A DNA stretch of 64,000 nucleotides. It comes from Bacteroidetes bacterium ADurb.Bin012 (GTDB taxonomy: Bacteria > Bacteroidota > Bacteroidia > Bacteroidales > TTA-H9). The position numbers were made by a program, and so were the translations under genes. The notes under the pieces are model-generated. The model ran no database searches, was not told the DNA's origin, and saw only the letters and a program-made list of their open reading frames with translations. Below, piece after piece: positions 15,384 through 24,553 of the stretch. The number at the start of each line of letters is the position of its first letter. The first letter of the stretch is position 1. The stretch spans positions 62,001-126,000 of the forward strand of contig MWFC01000001.1 in assembly GCA_002071415.1 (NCBI GenBank). The letters run 5' to 3'.

Positions 15384-17027
15384 ATGAAAATCAAAAAGTT
15401 ATTATTGATGAGCGTGGTGCTGCTGATTGTAGCAAGTAGCTGCCAAAGGAATCAGCCAAAACAAGATGAAACGAAGATGGCTGCTATGAAACAAAAAGTT
15501 GATGAATATGCTATTGTTCAATTAACCACTGATTTAGGTCAACTCACCGAAAAGGAAAGGCAGATACTTCCTTTGCTTTTTCAAGCCGCAGATATCATGG
15601 ACGAGCTTTATTGGTTACAAACCTATGGGAATAAGGAAGAATTATTGCCAGGGCTCGATTCATTAACCAGGCGTTTTGCCGAGATCAATTATGGGCCATG
15701 GGATAGGCTTAATAATAATGAGCCTTTCATAGATGGAGTTAGTCCGAAACCTTTAGGGGCAAATTTCTATCCCCAGGATATGACCACAGAAGAATTCGAA
15801 AAATTGGCTGATCCTTCAAAAACGAGTTTATATACGCTAATTCGACGTAACGCGAAAGGAGAATTGATTGTGATTCCTTATCGTGAGGCTTATAGTGACC
15901 AATTGACGAAAGCCTCGGCTTTACTGCTTGAGGCGGCTTCGTTAACCGAAGATTCTGGTTTGAAGAATTATTTACAACTCAGAGCTAAAGCACTAACCAC
16001 CGATCATTATTATGAAAGTGATTTGGCGTGGATGGACATGAAAAACAATCATATCGATTTTATTCTTGGACCCATCGAAAACTATGAAGATCAGTTATTT
16101 GGATATAAAACTTCGTTTGAATCCTTCATACTGATAAAAGATCTGGAATGGACTAAGAATATCGAACATATCGTGACTTTATTGCCCAAACTTCAAAAAT
16201 CTCTTTCCGTGCCTGAAGCCTATAAGGCTGAAACCCCTGCTTCATCTTCCGATCTGGGCGTTTACGATGCCATTTATTACGCTGGCGATTGTAATGCAGG
16301 AAGCAAGACCATAGCCATTAACCTCCCTAATGATCCTCAGATTCAGAAATTAAAGGGAAGTAGAAGACTGCAGCTAAAAAACACCATGCATGCCAAGTTC
16401 GATAAAATTTTATTACCCATTGCCACTTTGGTGCTCGATCCTTCCCAATTAAAATATGTCAGATTCGATGCTTTTTTCGAAAATGTCATGTTTCACGAGA
16501 TTGCTCATGGGCTCGGCGTTCACCAAACCATAAAAGGGAATGCCGATGTCAGGGAAACCTTGAAAGACACATACAGTGCACTTGAAGAAGCCAAGGCTGA
16601 TATCACCGGTCTTCATTTGATAACTACCATGCATAACATGGGAGAAATGACCGACCGCGATCTGATGGAAAATTACGTTACTTTTCTTGCAGGGATTTTT
16701 CGTAGTGTGAGGTTCGGTGCCTCGAGCGCCCATGGCAAAGCTAATATGATTCAATTCAACTATTTTCTTCAAAATGAAGCCATAAAAATGGATCCCTCTA
16801 CGGGCACATATAAGATCGATCTCGAAAAAATGAAAAAAGCTGTCAGCGATCTTTCGGGTATGATCATTCAAATTCAGGGAGATGGGGATTATCGGAAAGC
16901 TCAGCAATTGATTGCCGATATGGGAAACATTCCTCCTAAAATGCAGACTTCGCTCGATAAGATTGCTCAAGCTGGCATACCAAAGGATGTCGTATTCGAG
17001 CAAGGATTGAAGGTGGTAGGGCTTTAA
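15384..17027 (+). CDS. M49-like (dipeptidyl-peptidase III family) zinc metallopeptidase lipoprotein
   Basis: 547 aa with a lipoprotein signal (VVLLIVASSC, lipid-modified Cys20), so it is probably an outer- or inner-membrane-tethered periplasmic enzyme. The gluzincin site is visible: His371-Glu372-x-x-His375 (MFHEIAHGLG) with the third ligand in ALEEAKADITG (Glu401/402). Classical DPP III has the six-residue HExxGH; here it is five-residue HExxH, as in many bacterial M49-like lipoproteins in my recollection. Other family segments: YYAGDCNAGSKTIAINLPND and FLAGIFRSVRFG. The substrate is unknown. The gene is monocistronic, with 220 nt of upstream non-coding DNA. Confidence 0.82.
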   Translation: MKIKKLLLMSVVLLIVASSCQRNQPKQDETKMAAMKQKVDEYAIVQLTTDLGQLTEKERQILPLLFQAADIMDELYWLQTYGNKEELLPGLDSLTRRFAEINYGPWDRLNNNEPFIDGVSPKPLGANFYPQDMTTEEFEKLADPSKTSLYTLIRRNAKGELIVIPYREAYSDQLTKASALLLEAASLTEDSGLKNYLQLRAKALTTDHYYESDLAWMDMKNNHIDFILGPIENYEDQLFGYKTSFESFILIKDLEWTKNIEHIVTLLPKLQKSLSVPEAYKAETPASSSDLGVYDAIYYAGDCNAGSKTIAINLPNDPQIQKLKGSRRLQLKNTMHAKFDKILLPIATLVLDPSQLKYVRFDAFFENVMFHEIAHGLGVHQTIKGNADVRETLKDTYSALEEAKADITGLHLITTMHNMGEMTDRDLMENYVTFLAGIFRSVRFGASSAHGKANMIQFNYFLQNEAIKMDPSTGTYKIDLEKMKKAVSDLSGMIIQIQGDGDYRKAQQLIADMGNIPPKMQTSLDKIAQAGIPKDVVFEQGLKVVGL

Positions 17028-17052
17028 TTTAAAATCATTCAAAACTATACGT

Positions 17053-17080
17053 TTGGATTTAGTAAAAAGGATTAATTTTG
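17053..17080 (+). promoter_or_regulatory. Promoter of the nifU-like gene
   Basis: TTG 17053-17055, a 17-nt spacer, then TAATTTTG 17073-17080. The predicted start is about 17087, inside the left arm of the adjoining inverted repeat. Confidence 0.65.
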
Positions 17081-17110
17081 CGGGTCGGAAAAGGAACTTT
17101 TCCGACCCGC
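17080..17110. repeat. Perfect 14-bp inverted repeat at the nifU promoter
   Basis: GCGGGTCGGAAAAG (17080-17093) and CTTTTCCGACCCGC (17097-17110) are exact reverse complements around a 3-nt GAA loop. No T-tract follows on the plus strand. The left arm begins at the last base of the -7 box, so it could be an operator or a 5'-end mRNA hairpin. It could alternatively be a weak terminator of the preceding peptidase gene. Confidence 0.75.
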
Positions 17111-17146
17111 ATCTATTTATAATAAATCTTTAAACCTCACTAAATT

Positions 17147-17392
17147 ATGAATAATCAAGATATAGAAAAAAAAGTCCGTAATGTAATAGATCAGATTCGT
17201 CCTTATCTGCAGCGCGATGGTGGTGATATAGAATTTCTAGACCTTACCGACGATATGCAGGTAAATGTAAAACTCGTTGGAGCTTGCGGCACCTGCCCTT
17301 TCAGTATCCTGACTCTGAAAAATGGAATTGAACAAGCTATGATAAAGGCAATCCCCGAAATCAAATCGGTCGAAGCCATCAATATAGAATAA
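17147..17392 (+). CDS. NifU C-terminal domain protein (Fe-S cluster carrier)
   Basis: 81-aa stand-alone NifU_C/NFU domain that transiently binds a [4Fe-4S] cluster and passes it to apo-proteins. The conserved beginning VRNVIDQIRPYLQRDGGDIE and the CxxC site (GACGTCPFS, Cys47 and Cys50) are present. The length fits the small Nfu type without an N-terminal scaffold domain. The gene has its own promoter with a prominent hairpin. Likely clients are radical-SAM proteins such as RlmN and MtaB encoded elsewhere in this window, but that is inference. Confidence 0.92.
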   Translation: MNNQDIEKKVRNVIDQIRPYLQRDGGDIEFLDLTDDMQVNVKLVGACGTCPFSILTLKNGIEQAMIKAIPEIKSVEAINIE

Positions 17393-17447
17393 CAAATAAA
17401 AAATTTTTTCTATCGAAAATCAGTGAATCATATAAAAATCCATTTCT

Positions 17448-17978
17448 ATGAAAAAAATTACATTCTGGGGTTTATCACTTATTCTTCTGATGCTGATGAG
17501 TTGCAAACACGAAAAGGTATATAATCAAATCGTGAAAGATGAAACTACCGGTAAGGATATTTATGTAGGCTATGTAAATGTTGAAGGCTTGAAAACCGAA
17601 ATTTTCAAAGATTTCTATAATAATGGCTTGTATAACTACGAACCCAATGATTCATTAGTGCAAGCCCTGAAACCCTATTTGGATGATGTTACTTTCAGGG
17701 TCATCATGGGAACTTGGTGCACCGATACTCAGGAAGAAATTCCACGCCTTTTACATGTTCTTTATACAGCAGAGTATGATCCCTTGAATCCGGAAAAATT
17801 CGAAATGATTTGTGTTGACAGGAACAAAAAGGCTGGCAATATCAATGTGAAAAAGTACAATATCGAGAAGATTCCCACTATTATTTTGTATAAAAATGGA
17901 AAAGAAATCGGGCGCATAGTCGAAAGATTTACCAAACGACCCGAAGCCGACTTGCTCGATATTGTAAAACAGAATTAA
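17448..17978 (+). CDS. Thioredoxin-fold lipoprotein with a single active-site cysteine
   Basis: 176 aa with a lipoprotein signal (LILLMLMSC, Cys19). The thioredoxin-like domain spans about 60-176: VTFRVIMGTWCTDTQEE in place of WCxxC, and KIPTIILYKNGKEIGRI, the cis-Pro strand. Only Cys91 remains; position 94 is Thr, so classical disulfide exchange is unlikely. Similar WCxDS/T variants occur in Bacteroidota thioredoxin-family lipoproteins as I recall. It precedes panC by only 6 nt and is probably in the same transcript. The role is unknown. Confidence 0.82.
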   Translation: MKKITFWGLSLILLMLMSCKHEKVYNQIVKDETTGKDIYVGYVNVEGLKTEIFKDFYNNGLYNYEPNDSLVQALKPYLDDVTFRVIMGTWCTDTQEEIPRLLHVLYTAEYDPLNPEKFEMICVDRNKKAGNINVKKYNIEKIPTIILYKNGKEIGRIVERFTKRPEADLLDIVKQN

Positions 17979-17984
17979 ATTGAA

Positions 17985-18839
17985 ATGCAATTAGTTACAA
18001 CTCGGGCTGAAGCCACGCAGTTTTCTCTTTCTGAACAATCGTTGGGGAAAAAGGTAGGATTTGTCCCAACGATGGGCGCTTTGCACCAGGGACATTTGTC
18101 TCTGGTTCATCAATCGATTCGACAAAACGACAGCACAATCGTTAGCATTTTTGTAAATCCAATCCAATTTAATAATGCTGACGACCTCAAGAAATATCCT
18201 CGTACGCTGGATAATGATCTCGAACTTCTTGAATCTGAGGGATGTAACATGGTTTTTGCACCTTCGGTCGAAGAAATGTATCCCCAAGTTCCGACCGAAT
18301 CTTATTCGTTTGGATTGCTTGAACAAGTGATGGAAGGTTTTTATAGGCCAGGGCATTTTAATGGAGTTGCCATTGTAGTCAGGCGTTTATTCGATATTCT
18401 TCGGCCTCATCGAGCTTATTTCGGAGAAAAGGATTATCAGCAACTGGTCATCATCCGAAAGATGGTCGAGCAATTTCAATTACCCGTCGAAACTATAGGA
18501 TGCCCCATCGTAAGAGAGCCCGATGGATTGGCCATGAGTTCGAGAAATCGGCACCTTGCGGCTTCCGAAAGGGCTCAGGCTTCATTTATATATCAAAATC
18601 TCGTTTTTGCTCAGGGAAATGCTGGCAAATTGACGGTCAAAGATTTAAAAAACGAAATCATCCGCCGGTTTCAGAATCACCCATCTTTCAGGCTCGAATA
18701 TTTCGAATTTTCTGATTCATCGAGCCTTCAGCCTGTCGATGACTGGAATGATGCTGCTAACATCAGGGCATTTATTGCAGTTTATCTCGGTGAGGTTCGT
18801 CTAATTGACAATATTGTATTAAAAGAAACTCGAGTTTGA
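17985..18839 (+). CDS. panC: Pantothenate synthetase
   Basis: ATP-dependent condensation of pantoate with beta-alanine, the last step of vitamin B5 synthesis. 284 aa. FVPTMGALHQGHLSLV contains the nucleotidylyltransferase HxGH (His34, His37); SIFVNPIQF, KKYPRTLDNDLELL, YFGEKDYQQL and the KMSKS-like MSSRNRHL are all in place. It starts 6 nt after the thioredoxin-like gene and is followed by panD, whose product supplies beta-alanine. The pair therefore forms a functional unit. Confidence 0.97.
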   Translation: MQLVTTRAEATQFSLSEQSLGKKVGFVPTMGALHQGHLSLVHQSIRQNDSTIVSIFVNPIQFNNADDLKKYPRTLDNDLELLESEGCNMVFAPSVEEMYPQVPTESYSFGLLEQVMEGFYRPGHFNGVAIVVRRLFDILRPHRAYFGEKDYQQLVIIRKMVEQFQLPVETIGCPIVREPDGLAMSSRNRHLAASERAQASFIYQNLVFAQGNAGKLTVKDLKNEIIRRFQNHPSFRLEYFEFSDSSSLQPVDDWNDAANIRAFIAVYLGEVRLIDNIVLKETRV

Positions 18840-18897
18840 GTTGAATAGGGTTGAAAAACCTTAAAAGATCCAGAATTAAATTTTGCTTGTTAATCTT

Positions 18898-19248
18898 ATG
18901 ATGATTGAAATATTGAAATCGAAAATCCATAGAGCTACGGTAACGGCTGCCGACTTGAACTATATTGGAAGCATTACCATTGATGAGGATTTGATGGATG
19001 CAGCCAATATTATCGAGAATGAAAGGGTTTTTATTTATAATATCAATAATGGCCAACGTTTCGAAACCTATGTAATAAAAGGGAAAAGAGGCAGTGGTGT
19101 AATAGCCATCAATGGTGCTGCTGCACGTATGGTAGCAGTGGGTGATCTGGTAATCATCGTTTCCTATGCGACTATAGATTTTGAAGAAGCAAAGAATTTC
19201 AAACCTACCATTATTTTTCCTGGTAAGAATAATCAATTGAATTGGTAA
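18898..19248 (+). CDS. panD: Aspartate 1-decarboxylase proenzyme
   Basis: Pyruvoyl enzyme making beta-alanine from aspartate. From ATG 18898 the self-cleavage serine falls at position 25 (NYIGSITID), the same number as in E. coli PanD. The frame is open farther upstream, but only with a [15 protein letters not shown] at the N-terminus and [19 protein letters not shown] are typical. The stop codon TAA overlaps the ATG of the next gene (TAATG), indicating translational coupling. It lies in the panC-panD operon. Confidence 0.95.
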   Translation: MMIEILKSKIHRATVTAADLNYIGSITIDEDLMDAANIIENERVFIYNINNGQRFETYVIKGKRGSGVIAINGAAARMVAVGDLVIIVSYATIDFEEAKNFKPTIIFPGKNNQLNW

Positions 19249-20288
19249 TGAGGAAGAAATTACTGAACATTTTCCGTTTTCTGTTTTTCCTCAGTATAGG
19301 GATTTTTTTTATCTGGATTTTCGTACGCAACCTTACTGCTCAGGAACGCAGCGAAATTATCGCTTCATTTCGTAGAGCCAATTACTTCTGGATTGCAATT
19401 TCTATTTGTATAGGATTAGCCAGTCATGCTTCGAGGGCTCGACGTTGGGTCATCCTGATGGAACCCATGGGATACAAGCCCAAATATTCCAACGTTTTAA
19501 TGGCAGTCTTTGTGGGCTATTTTGCCAATCTGGCACTTCCTCGCTTGGGTGAACTCGGCCGTTGCGGTGTGCTGGCACGTTACGAAAAAATCCCTTTCAA
19601 TAAATCGCTCGGCACAGTCATCACCGAACGAACCCTCGATCTGATCGTTTTTATTCTTTTGTTCATTCTAAACCTTGTTCTGCAAATCGACCTCATTCGT
19701 CAGTATGTCAACGAAAAAATTTATACTCCATTGATGCATTCATTAGGATCGGTCGAAAACGTTGGTTTGTTGAAATGGGCTATTTTAGGCGCTTTTGTGC
19801 TTTTAATCGTTTTGCTGATTGTTTTTCGAAAAAAATTCTATCGTTTTAGATTTGTAAGAAAACTCAAGGATATGGGTAAAGGGGTATGGGATGGCATTTG
19901 GTCTATCTTAAAATTAAACCGGCCTATCGAATTTATTTTTCATACTCTGTTTATCTGGGTAGCATATTTTTTTATGTCGTGGATAGTTTTTCTAAGCTTA
20001 CCCGAAACTTCCGGTTTAGGCTTAGGTGCTGGTTTGGCAGTGCTGGTATTTGGTTCGATAGGTATTATTCTGGTACAGGGCGGCATAGGTGTATATCCAG
20101 CTATCGTAGCCGAAACTCTGGTAATTTACGGCATCAGTTCCATTATTGGTTATGCCATGGGCTGGTTATTATGGGCAACGCAAACTATTATGCTCATAAT
20201 AGCTGGTTTATCATCATTGATTCTATTACCCGTTAAAAATAAAGTATCGTATGGATTTAGAATATTTAATACAGAAGAAAGTATTTGA
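19248..20288 (+). CDS. Lysylphosphatidylglycerol synthase transmembrane family protein (UPF0104-like)
   Basis: Polytopic inner-membrane protein of 346 aa with about eight hydrophobic helices, from ATG 19248 that overlaps the panD stop. The segments ISICIGLASHASRARRWVIL, FVGYFANLALPRLGELGRCG and VFGSIGIILVQGGIGVYPAI match the YbhN/UPF0104 and LPG-synthase-TM family, which lacks the transferase domain of MprF. The family is thought to move lipids or lipid-linked sugars, but the substrate here is unknown. Its 3' end overlaps the heptose adenylyltransferase gene by 38 nt. Confidence 0.85.
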   Translation: MRKKLLNIFRFLFFLSIGIFFIWIFVRNLTAQERSEIIASFRRANYFWIAISICIGLASHASRARRWVILMEPMGYKPKYSNVLMAVFVGYFANLALPRLGELGRCGVLARYEKIPFNKSLGTVITERTLDLIVFILLFILNLVLQIDLIRQYVNEKIYTPLMHSLGSVENVGLLKWAILGAFVLLIVLLIVFRKKFYRFRFVRKLKDMGKGVWDGIWSILKLNRPIEFIFHTLFIWVAYFFMSWIVFLSLPETSGLGLGAGLAVLVFGSIGIILVQGGIGVYPAIVAETLVIYGISSIIGYAMGWLLWATQTIMLIIAGLSSLILLPVKNKVSYGFRIFNTEESI

Positions 20289-20751
20289 TGCTGACTCGAT
20301 CGAGCTGCAGCGTCTATTAGCTTACTGGCGATTCAAGAACTTTAAGATCGTTTTTACTAATGGCTGTTTCGATCTGGTTCATCTGGGCCACATCGATTAT
20401 CTTATCCGGGCCGCCGATCTGGGAGATATTCTCGTTATTGGCCTCAACTCCAATGAAAGTGCCCGGCGTATTAAAGGCGAAGGCCGACCCATTATGGACC
20501 AGAAAAGCAGGTCATCGCTCTTGGCGAGTTTTATATTCGTCGATGCTGTAATTATTTTCGAGGAAGATACTCCTATCGAACTTATACGAACGATTCAACC
20601 CGATATTCTGGTAAAAGGAGCCGACTATAAACCCGAAAAAATTATTGGTTCCGACATAGTTACCGAAAATGGCGGTGAAGTGGTTACGCTTCCTCTTGTC
20701 GAAGGATATTCTACCAGCTTGATCGAGCAAAAGATTCGACAAAGCTCCTGA
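20251..20751 (+). CDS. rfaE2: D-glycero-beta-D-manno-heptose 1-phosphate adenylyltransferase (RfaE2/HldE C-terminal type)
   Basis: Transfers AMP from ATP to heptose-1-phosphate for LPS inner-core heptose. 166 aa, a stand-alone cytidylyltransferase-fold domain. IVFTNGCFDLVHLGHIDYL carries the HxGH motif (His44, His47); LVIGLNSNESARRIKGEGRP and DILVKGADY are characteristic of the RfaE domain II family. The kinase half (RfaE1/HldA) is not next to it. It overlaps the flippase-like gene by 38 nt, and radA begins 40 nt downstream. Confidence 0.9.
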   Translation: MDLEYLIQKKVFDADSIELQRLLAYWRFKNFKIVFTNGCFDLVHLGHIDYLIRAADLGDILVIGLNSNESARRIKGEGRPIMDQKSRSSLLASFIFVDAVIIFEEDTPIELIRTIQPDILVKGADYKPEKIIGSDIVTENGGEVVTLPLVEGYSTSLIEQKIRQSS

Positions 20752-20791
20752 ATTTTTTGTAATTTCGGTGGCAGATCGCCATAGGGCTGTT

Positions 20792-22144
20792 ATGAGAATC
20801 AAAAGTGCATTTTTTTGCAGCAATTGTGGAACGGAATCTCCGAAATGGCTCGGGCGCTGCCCGGTTTGTGGAGAATGGAATACTTATGTGGAGGAAGTGA
20901 TACATCGGCATAGTGATTCAATCGAAAAAAAATCTTCTTCTCATGGGGCAATTCATATCGACTCTATTCAAAATATCGAGCAGCCAAGAATTCCGACACA
21001 TTACCCCGAATTCGACAGGGTATTAGGTGGAGGTTTCGTCCCTGGTTCAATTATCCTCATTGGAGGTGAACCTGGCATTGGTAAATCTACATTGTTGCTG
21101 CAAGTCGCACTCGACATGAAACAATATAAAATCATGTACGTATCGGGTGAGGAATCGGAGCTTCAATTGCATATACGTGCCGAACGGCTTCAGAAAAATG
21201 GTTCGCAATGTTACATTTTTACCGATTCAGACTTGGAAGAGGTTTTTCACCAAGCGGAACAACTTCAACCCGAAATCCTCATCATAGATTCTATTCAAAC
21301 CCTACAAACCGATGTAATCGACAGCCCAGCAGGCAGTATTTCGCAGGTGCGTGAATGCACAGCCCAATTACAGAAATATGCCAAAACCACCAATGTTCCA
21401 GTGGTATTGATTGGTCATATTACAAAGGATGGAGCACTTGCAGGACCTAAGGTTCTGGAACATATTGTAGATACGGTTTTACAATTCGAAGGCGACCGCA
21501 ATCATGGCTATCGCATTTTACGAACCATGAAAAATCGTTTTGGCTCGACCAATGAACTGGGAATTTTCGAGATGAATGCTAATGGACTTCGCCAGATCAT
21601 CAATCCAGCCGAACTGCTTATTTCTCAGCATCCTGACGATATTTCAGGGATTGCTGTCGCTACCATCATCGAAGGATCAAGACCTATGTTAGCCGAAGTT
21701 CAGGCACTCGTGGCTACTTCGACTTTTGGTGTTCCACAGCGTTCATCGACCGGATTCGATTATCGCCGTATGAACATGATATTGGCAGTTCTTGAGAAAC
21801 GTCTTGGATTTAGGTTTTCGAACAAGGATGTCTTTTTAAATGTAGCCGGAGGCATCCGCCTCGACGATACAGCCGCCGACCTTGCTATAGCCGCCGCCTT
21901 GCTTTCCTCTTCCGAAGATATTCCCTTGCCCATTCATTTATGCTTTGCTGCCGAAATGGGCCTTTCAGGCGAAATCAGACCCGTTACACGACTCGATGCC
22001 AGAATTGCAGAGGCTCAAAAAGCTGGCTTCAAAAAAATGATCATCTCCCGCTTTGCCTTGAAAAATTCTTACGATAAAAATAAAGAAATAGAAATTATTA
22101 CAGTGGATAGAATGGATGAAATGATTCGGTATATTTTTGGATGA
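20792..22144 (+). CDS. radA: DNA repair protein RadA/Sms
   Basis: RecA-like helicase that promotes branch migration during recombination. 450 aa from ATG 20792; the frame is also open from a GTG eight codons earlier. An N-terminal zinc finger CSNCGTESPKWLGRCPVC is followed by Walker A GGEPGIGKSTLL, Walker B ILIIDSIQTL, the RadA motif KNRFGSTNELGIFEM and a Lon-like C-terminal domain (VFLNVAGGIRLDDTAADLA). A TAATTTCG -7-like box at 20760 suggests a local promoter. The downstream relA/spoT gene starts 25 nt after the stop. Confidence 0.97.
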   Translation: MRIKSAFFCSNCGTESPKWLGRCPVCGEWNTYVEEVIHRHSDSIEKKSSSHGAIHIDSIQNIEQPRIPTHYPEFDRVLGGGFVPGSIILIGGEPGIGKSTLLLQVALDMKQYKIMYVSGEESELQLHIRAERLQKNGSQCYIFTDSDLEEVFHQAEQLQPEILIIDSIQTLQTDVIDSPAGSISQVRECTAQLQKYAKTTNVPVVLIGHITKDGALAGPKVLEHIVDTVLQFEGDRNHGYRILRTMKNRFGSTNELGIFEMNANGLRQIINPAELLISQHPDDISGIAVATIIEGSRPMLAEVQALVATSTFGVPQRSSTGFDYRRMNMILAVLEKRLGFRFSNKDVFLNVAGGIRLDDTAADLAIAAALLSSSEDIPLPIHLCFAAEMGLSGEIRPVTRLDARIAEAQKAGFKKMIISRFALKNSYDKNKEIEIITVDRMDEMIRYIFG

Positions 22145-22169
22145 TGGTAGTTTTACAAGGGGGAAAATT

Positions 22170-24434
22170 ATGCAAACCGAAAAACTCTTATTGATAGGAT
22201 ACGATGTTCAGGCCGAACGGAAAGAAATACTGAAACGCTACAAGCGTCTTTTGACTGCTTTCCATCTTAAACCTGAACAAGCAAAAGAAGATCTTGCCCT
22301 CATCAGAAAAGCCTTCGAAGTGGCGCTGGATGCCCATAAGGACATGAGGCGGAAAAGTGGCGAGCCTTATATTTATCATCCCTTGGAAGTTGCCCGCATT
22401 TGTGCCGAAGAAATCGGACTGGGAGCTACTTCTATTGCTGCTGCCTTGCTCCACGACGTTGTGGAAGACCGCTCCGACCTATATTCCGTTGAAGATATCC
22501 ATCGACTCTTCGGAGATAAAATAGCTCGCATCTGCGAAGGTTTAACCAAAATCAAGGAAATTTTCGATCACACCCAACCTTCCGACCAAGCCGAACATTA
22601 TCGCAAACTTCTGCTTACTCTTTCCGATGATGTAAGAGTAATCCTCATCAAATTGGCCGACCGGCTTCATAATATGCGCACCCTTCAATATATGCGGCCT
22701 GAAAAACAATTGAAGATTGCTGCCGAAACCACTTACCTCTTTGCACCATTGGCTCATCGACTAGGCCTTTACAGCATTAAGAGCGAAATGGAAGACCTCG
22801 CCCTCAAATTTACCGAACCCGAAATATATAAAGAAATTTCACGACGCATGGCCGAATCCGACCCCGTCCGAGCCAACTTCGCCGAAGAATTTATCAAACC
22901 CATCGAAAAAGACCTCAAAGAAAAAGGGTTCAGATATAGAATCATGAGACGAAACAAATCAGTCTATTCTATCTGGACCAAGATGAAAAAAAAACATATC
23001 CCCTTCGATGAAGTTTACGATGTATTCGCCATACGCATTATTCTGGATGTGCCCATTAATGACGAAAGATCTGCATGCTGGCAGGCTTATTCCATTGTTA
23101 CTTCTCATTACCGTCCGAAACCCGACCGTTTGAGAGACTGGATTTCCATTCCACGCGCCAATGGCTATCAAGCATTGCATACAACAGTGATGAGCAAAGA
23201 GGGCAAATGGGTCGAAGTACAGATTCGTAGCGAACGTATGGACGAAATTGCTGAAAAAGGATATGCCGCACATTGGAAATATAAAGGACAGTATTACGAT
23301 GATAAGAACATCGACAATTGGCTCGATCGTATACGTGATATGCTTCAAAATGGAGAAGCAGGAGCTCTTGATTTTCTCGAAGATGTGCAAGGTTACCTTT
23401 TTTCGAGCGAAATCTTCGTGTTCAAATTGGATGGAGAACTTCGTATTTTGCCCGCCGGCAGCACCGTCCTTGACTTTGCATATGCAATCAATCCCGATGA
23501 GGGAAACCATTGCATAGGGGCCAATGTAAATCATAAACTCCAGAACCGTTTTTATGAGCTAAAGAGTGGCGACCAAATCGAGATTTTGACTTCGAAAATT
23601 CAGGAACCATCGGAAGATTGGTTAGACCACGTAAAGACTTCAAGGGCAAAAACAAGAATTCGGGAATATATCCGAGAAAAAAAGAAAAAATTTTATAACG
23701 TGGGCGAACAAAAAGTCCTCCAAATATTTAACAAACTCAATATCCCTTTTACAGATGAAAAATTGAACGAATTACTGCAAAAAACCAACCGGGCAAATAC
23801 ACTCGATCTTTATTATGATGTCGCCCAGGGAATACTCGATCCCAAGTATATTTCGTCTATCATGGCACCCCCCAGTCGTAGCTGGTTCTCTCTTAACCCG
23901 TTTCATCGCAGCAAACACAATCCCAATAGCTCCTTGTCGTTTGAAATCATTCATCACTTACGTAAAAATTCCGAACTTCAACTTCTCGACAGTAATCTCG
24001 ATCAAGTTAAATATATTGTGGCAGATTGCTGTAAACCAATCCCTGGCGACGATGTCATCGGTTATATCGACCATCATCAGGGCGTAGTGATCCACAGAGC
24101 ACAATGCATCGAGGCTGTCCATTTGATGTCGACATTTAGCCATAACGTGGTGAAAGTAAAATGGACAGAAGAATTGAACCTTTCGGTGATGACAGGCATT
24201 AAGCTCGATGCCATCGATCGGAAAGGCCTTTTACATGAATTATCTGAACTTATTTCCAACGAAATGGATATCAATATTAAATCAATTCACTTTGAAAGCG
24301 ATAATGGAGTTTCGGAGGGTATCTTCTTTCTGTATGTTGTGAATGTAGATCAACTCAATAATTTAATAAATAAATTGAAAAAGGTTAATGCAGTTCAAAG
24401 CGTTACACGAATCGACAATTATTCACCTTTATAG
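22170..24434 (+). CDS. Bifunctional (p)ppGpp synthetase/hydrolase, RelA/SpoT family
   Basis: Long RSH protein controlling the stringent response, 754 aa from ATG 22170. Hydrolase HD domain at about 50-200: YHPLEVARICAEE (His70) and ALLHDVVEDR (His95-Asp96) are intact, so hydrolysis is expected. Synthetase domain at about 255-370: YSIWTKMKKKHIPFDEVYD, IPRANGYQALHTTV and EVQIRSERMDEIAEKGYAAHW. TGS domain with IFVFKLDGELRILPAGSTVL; C-terminal zinc/ACT region with YIVADCCKPIPGDDVIG and an ACT domain from about 680. Fur and purA follow, an order I recall in Bacteroidales. Confidence 0.96.
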   Translation: MQTEKLLLIGYDVQAERKEILKRYKRLLTAFHLKPEQAKEDLALIRKAFEVALDAHKDMRRKSGEPYIYHPLEVARICAEEIGLGATSIAAALLHDVVEDRSDLYSVEDIHRLFGDKIARICEGLTKIKEIFDHTQPSDQAEHYRKLLLTLSDDVRVILIKLADRLHNMRTLQYMRPEKQLKIAAETTYLFAPLAHRLGLYSIKSEMEDLALKFTEPEIYKEISRRMAESDPVRANFAEEFIKPIEKDLKEKGFRYRIMRRNKSVYSIWTKMKKKHIPFDEVYDVFAIRIILDVPINDERSACWQAYSIVTSHYRPKPDRLRDWISIPRANGYQALHTTVMSKEGKWVEVQIRSERMDEIAEKGYAAHWKYKGQYYDDKNIDNWLDRIRDMLQNGEAGALDFLEDVQGYLFSSEIFVFKLDGELRILPAGSTVLDFAYAINPDEGNHCIGANVNHKLQNRFYELKSGDQIEILTSKIQEPSEDWLDHVKTSRAKTRIREYIREKKKKFYNVGEQKVLQIFNKLNIPFTDEKLNELLQKTNRANTLDLYYDVAQGILDPKYISSIMAPPSRSWFSLNPFHRSKHNPNSSLSFEIIHHLRKNSELQLLDSNLDQVKYIVADCCKPIPGDDVIGYIDHHQGVVIHRAQCIEAVHLMSTFSHNVVKVKWTEELNLSVMTGIKLDAIDRKGLLHELSELISNEMDINIKSIHFESDNGVSEGIFFLYVVNVDQLNNLINKLKKVNAVQSVTRIDNYSPL

Positions 24435-24485
24435 TCAATCTGAACCAGGATGAAAATTATTTAAAATTAGTTTTAATAAAAATAG

Positions 24486-24493
24486 TAACTTTG
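24486..24493 (+). promoter_or_regulatory. -7 box before the fur-like gene
   Basis: TAACTTTG matches TAnnTTTG, 61 nt upstream of the ATG; no clear -33 TTG. Confidence 0.35.
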
Positions 24494-24553
24494 GTTTTTT
24501 AATGAATTTGTAATTGATTAAGATAGAACATCCATTGTAATATTTATCGGGTT

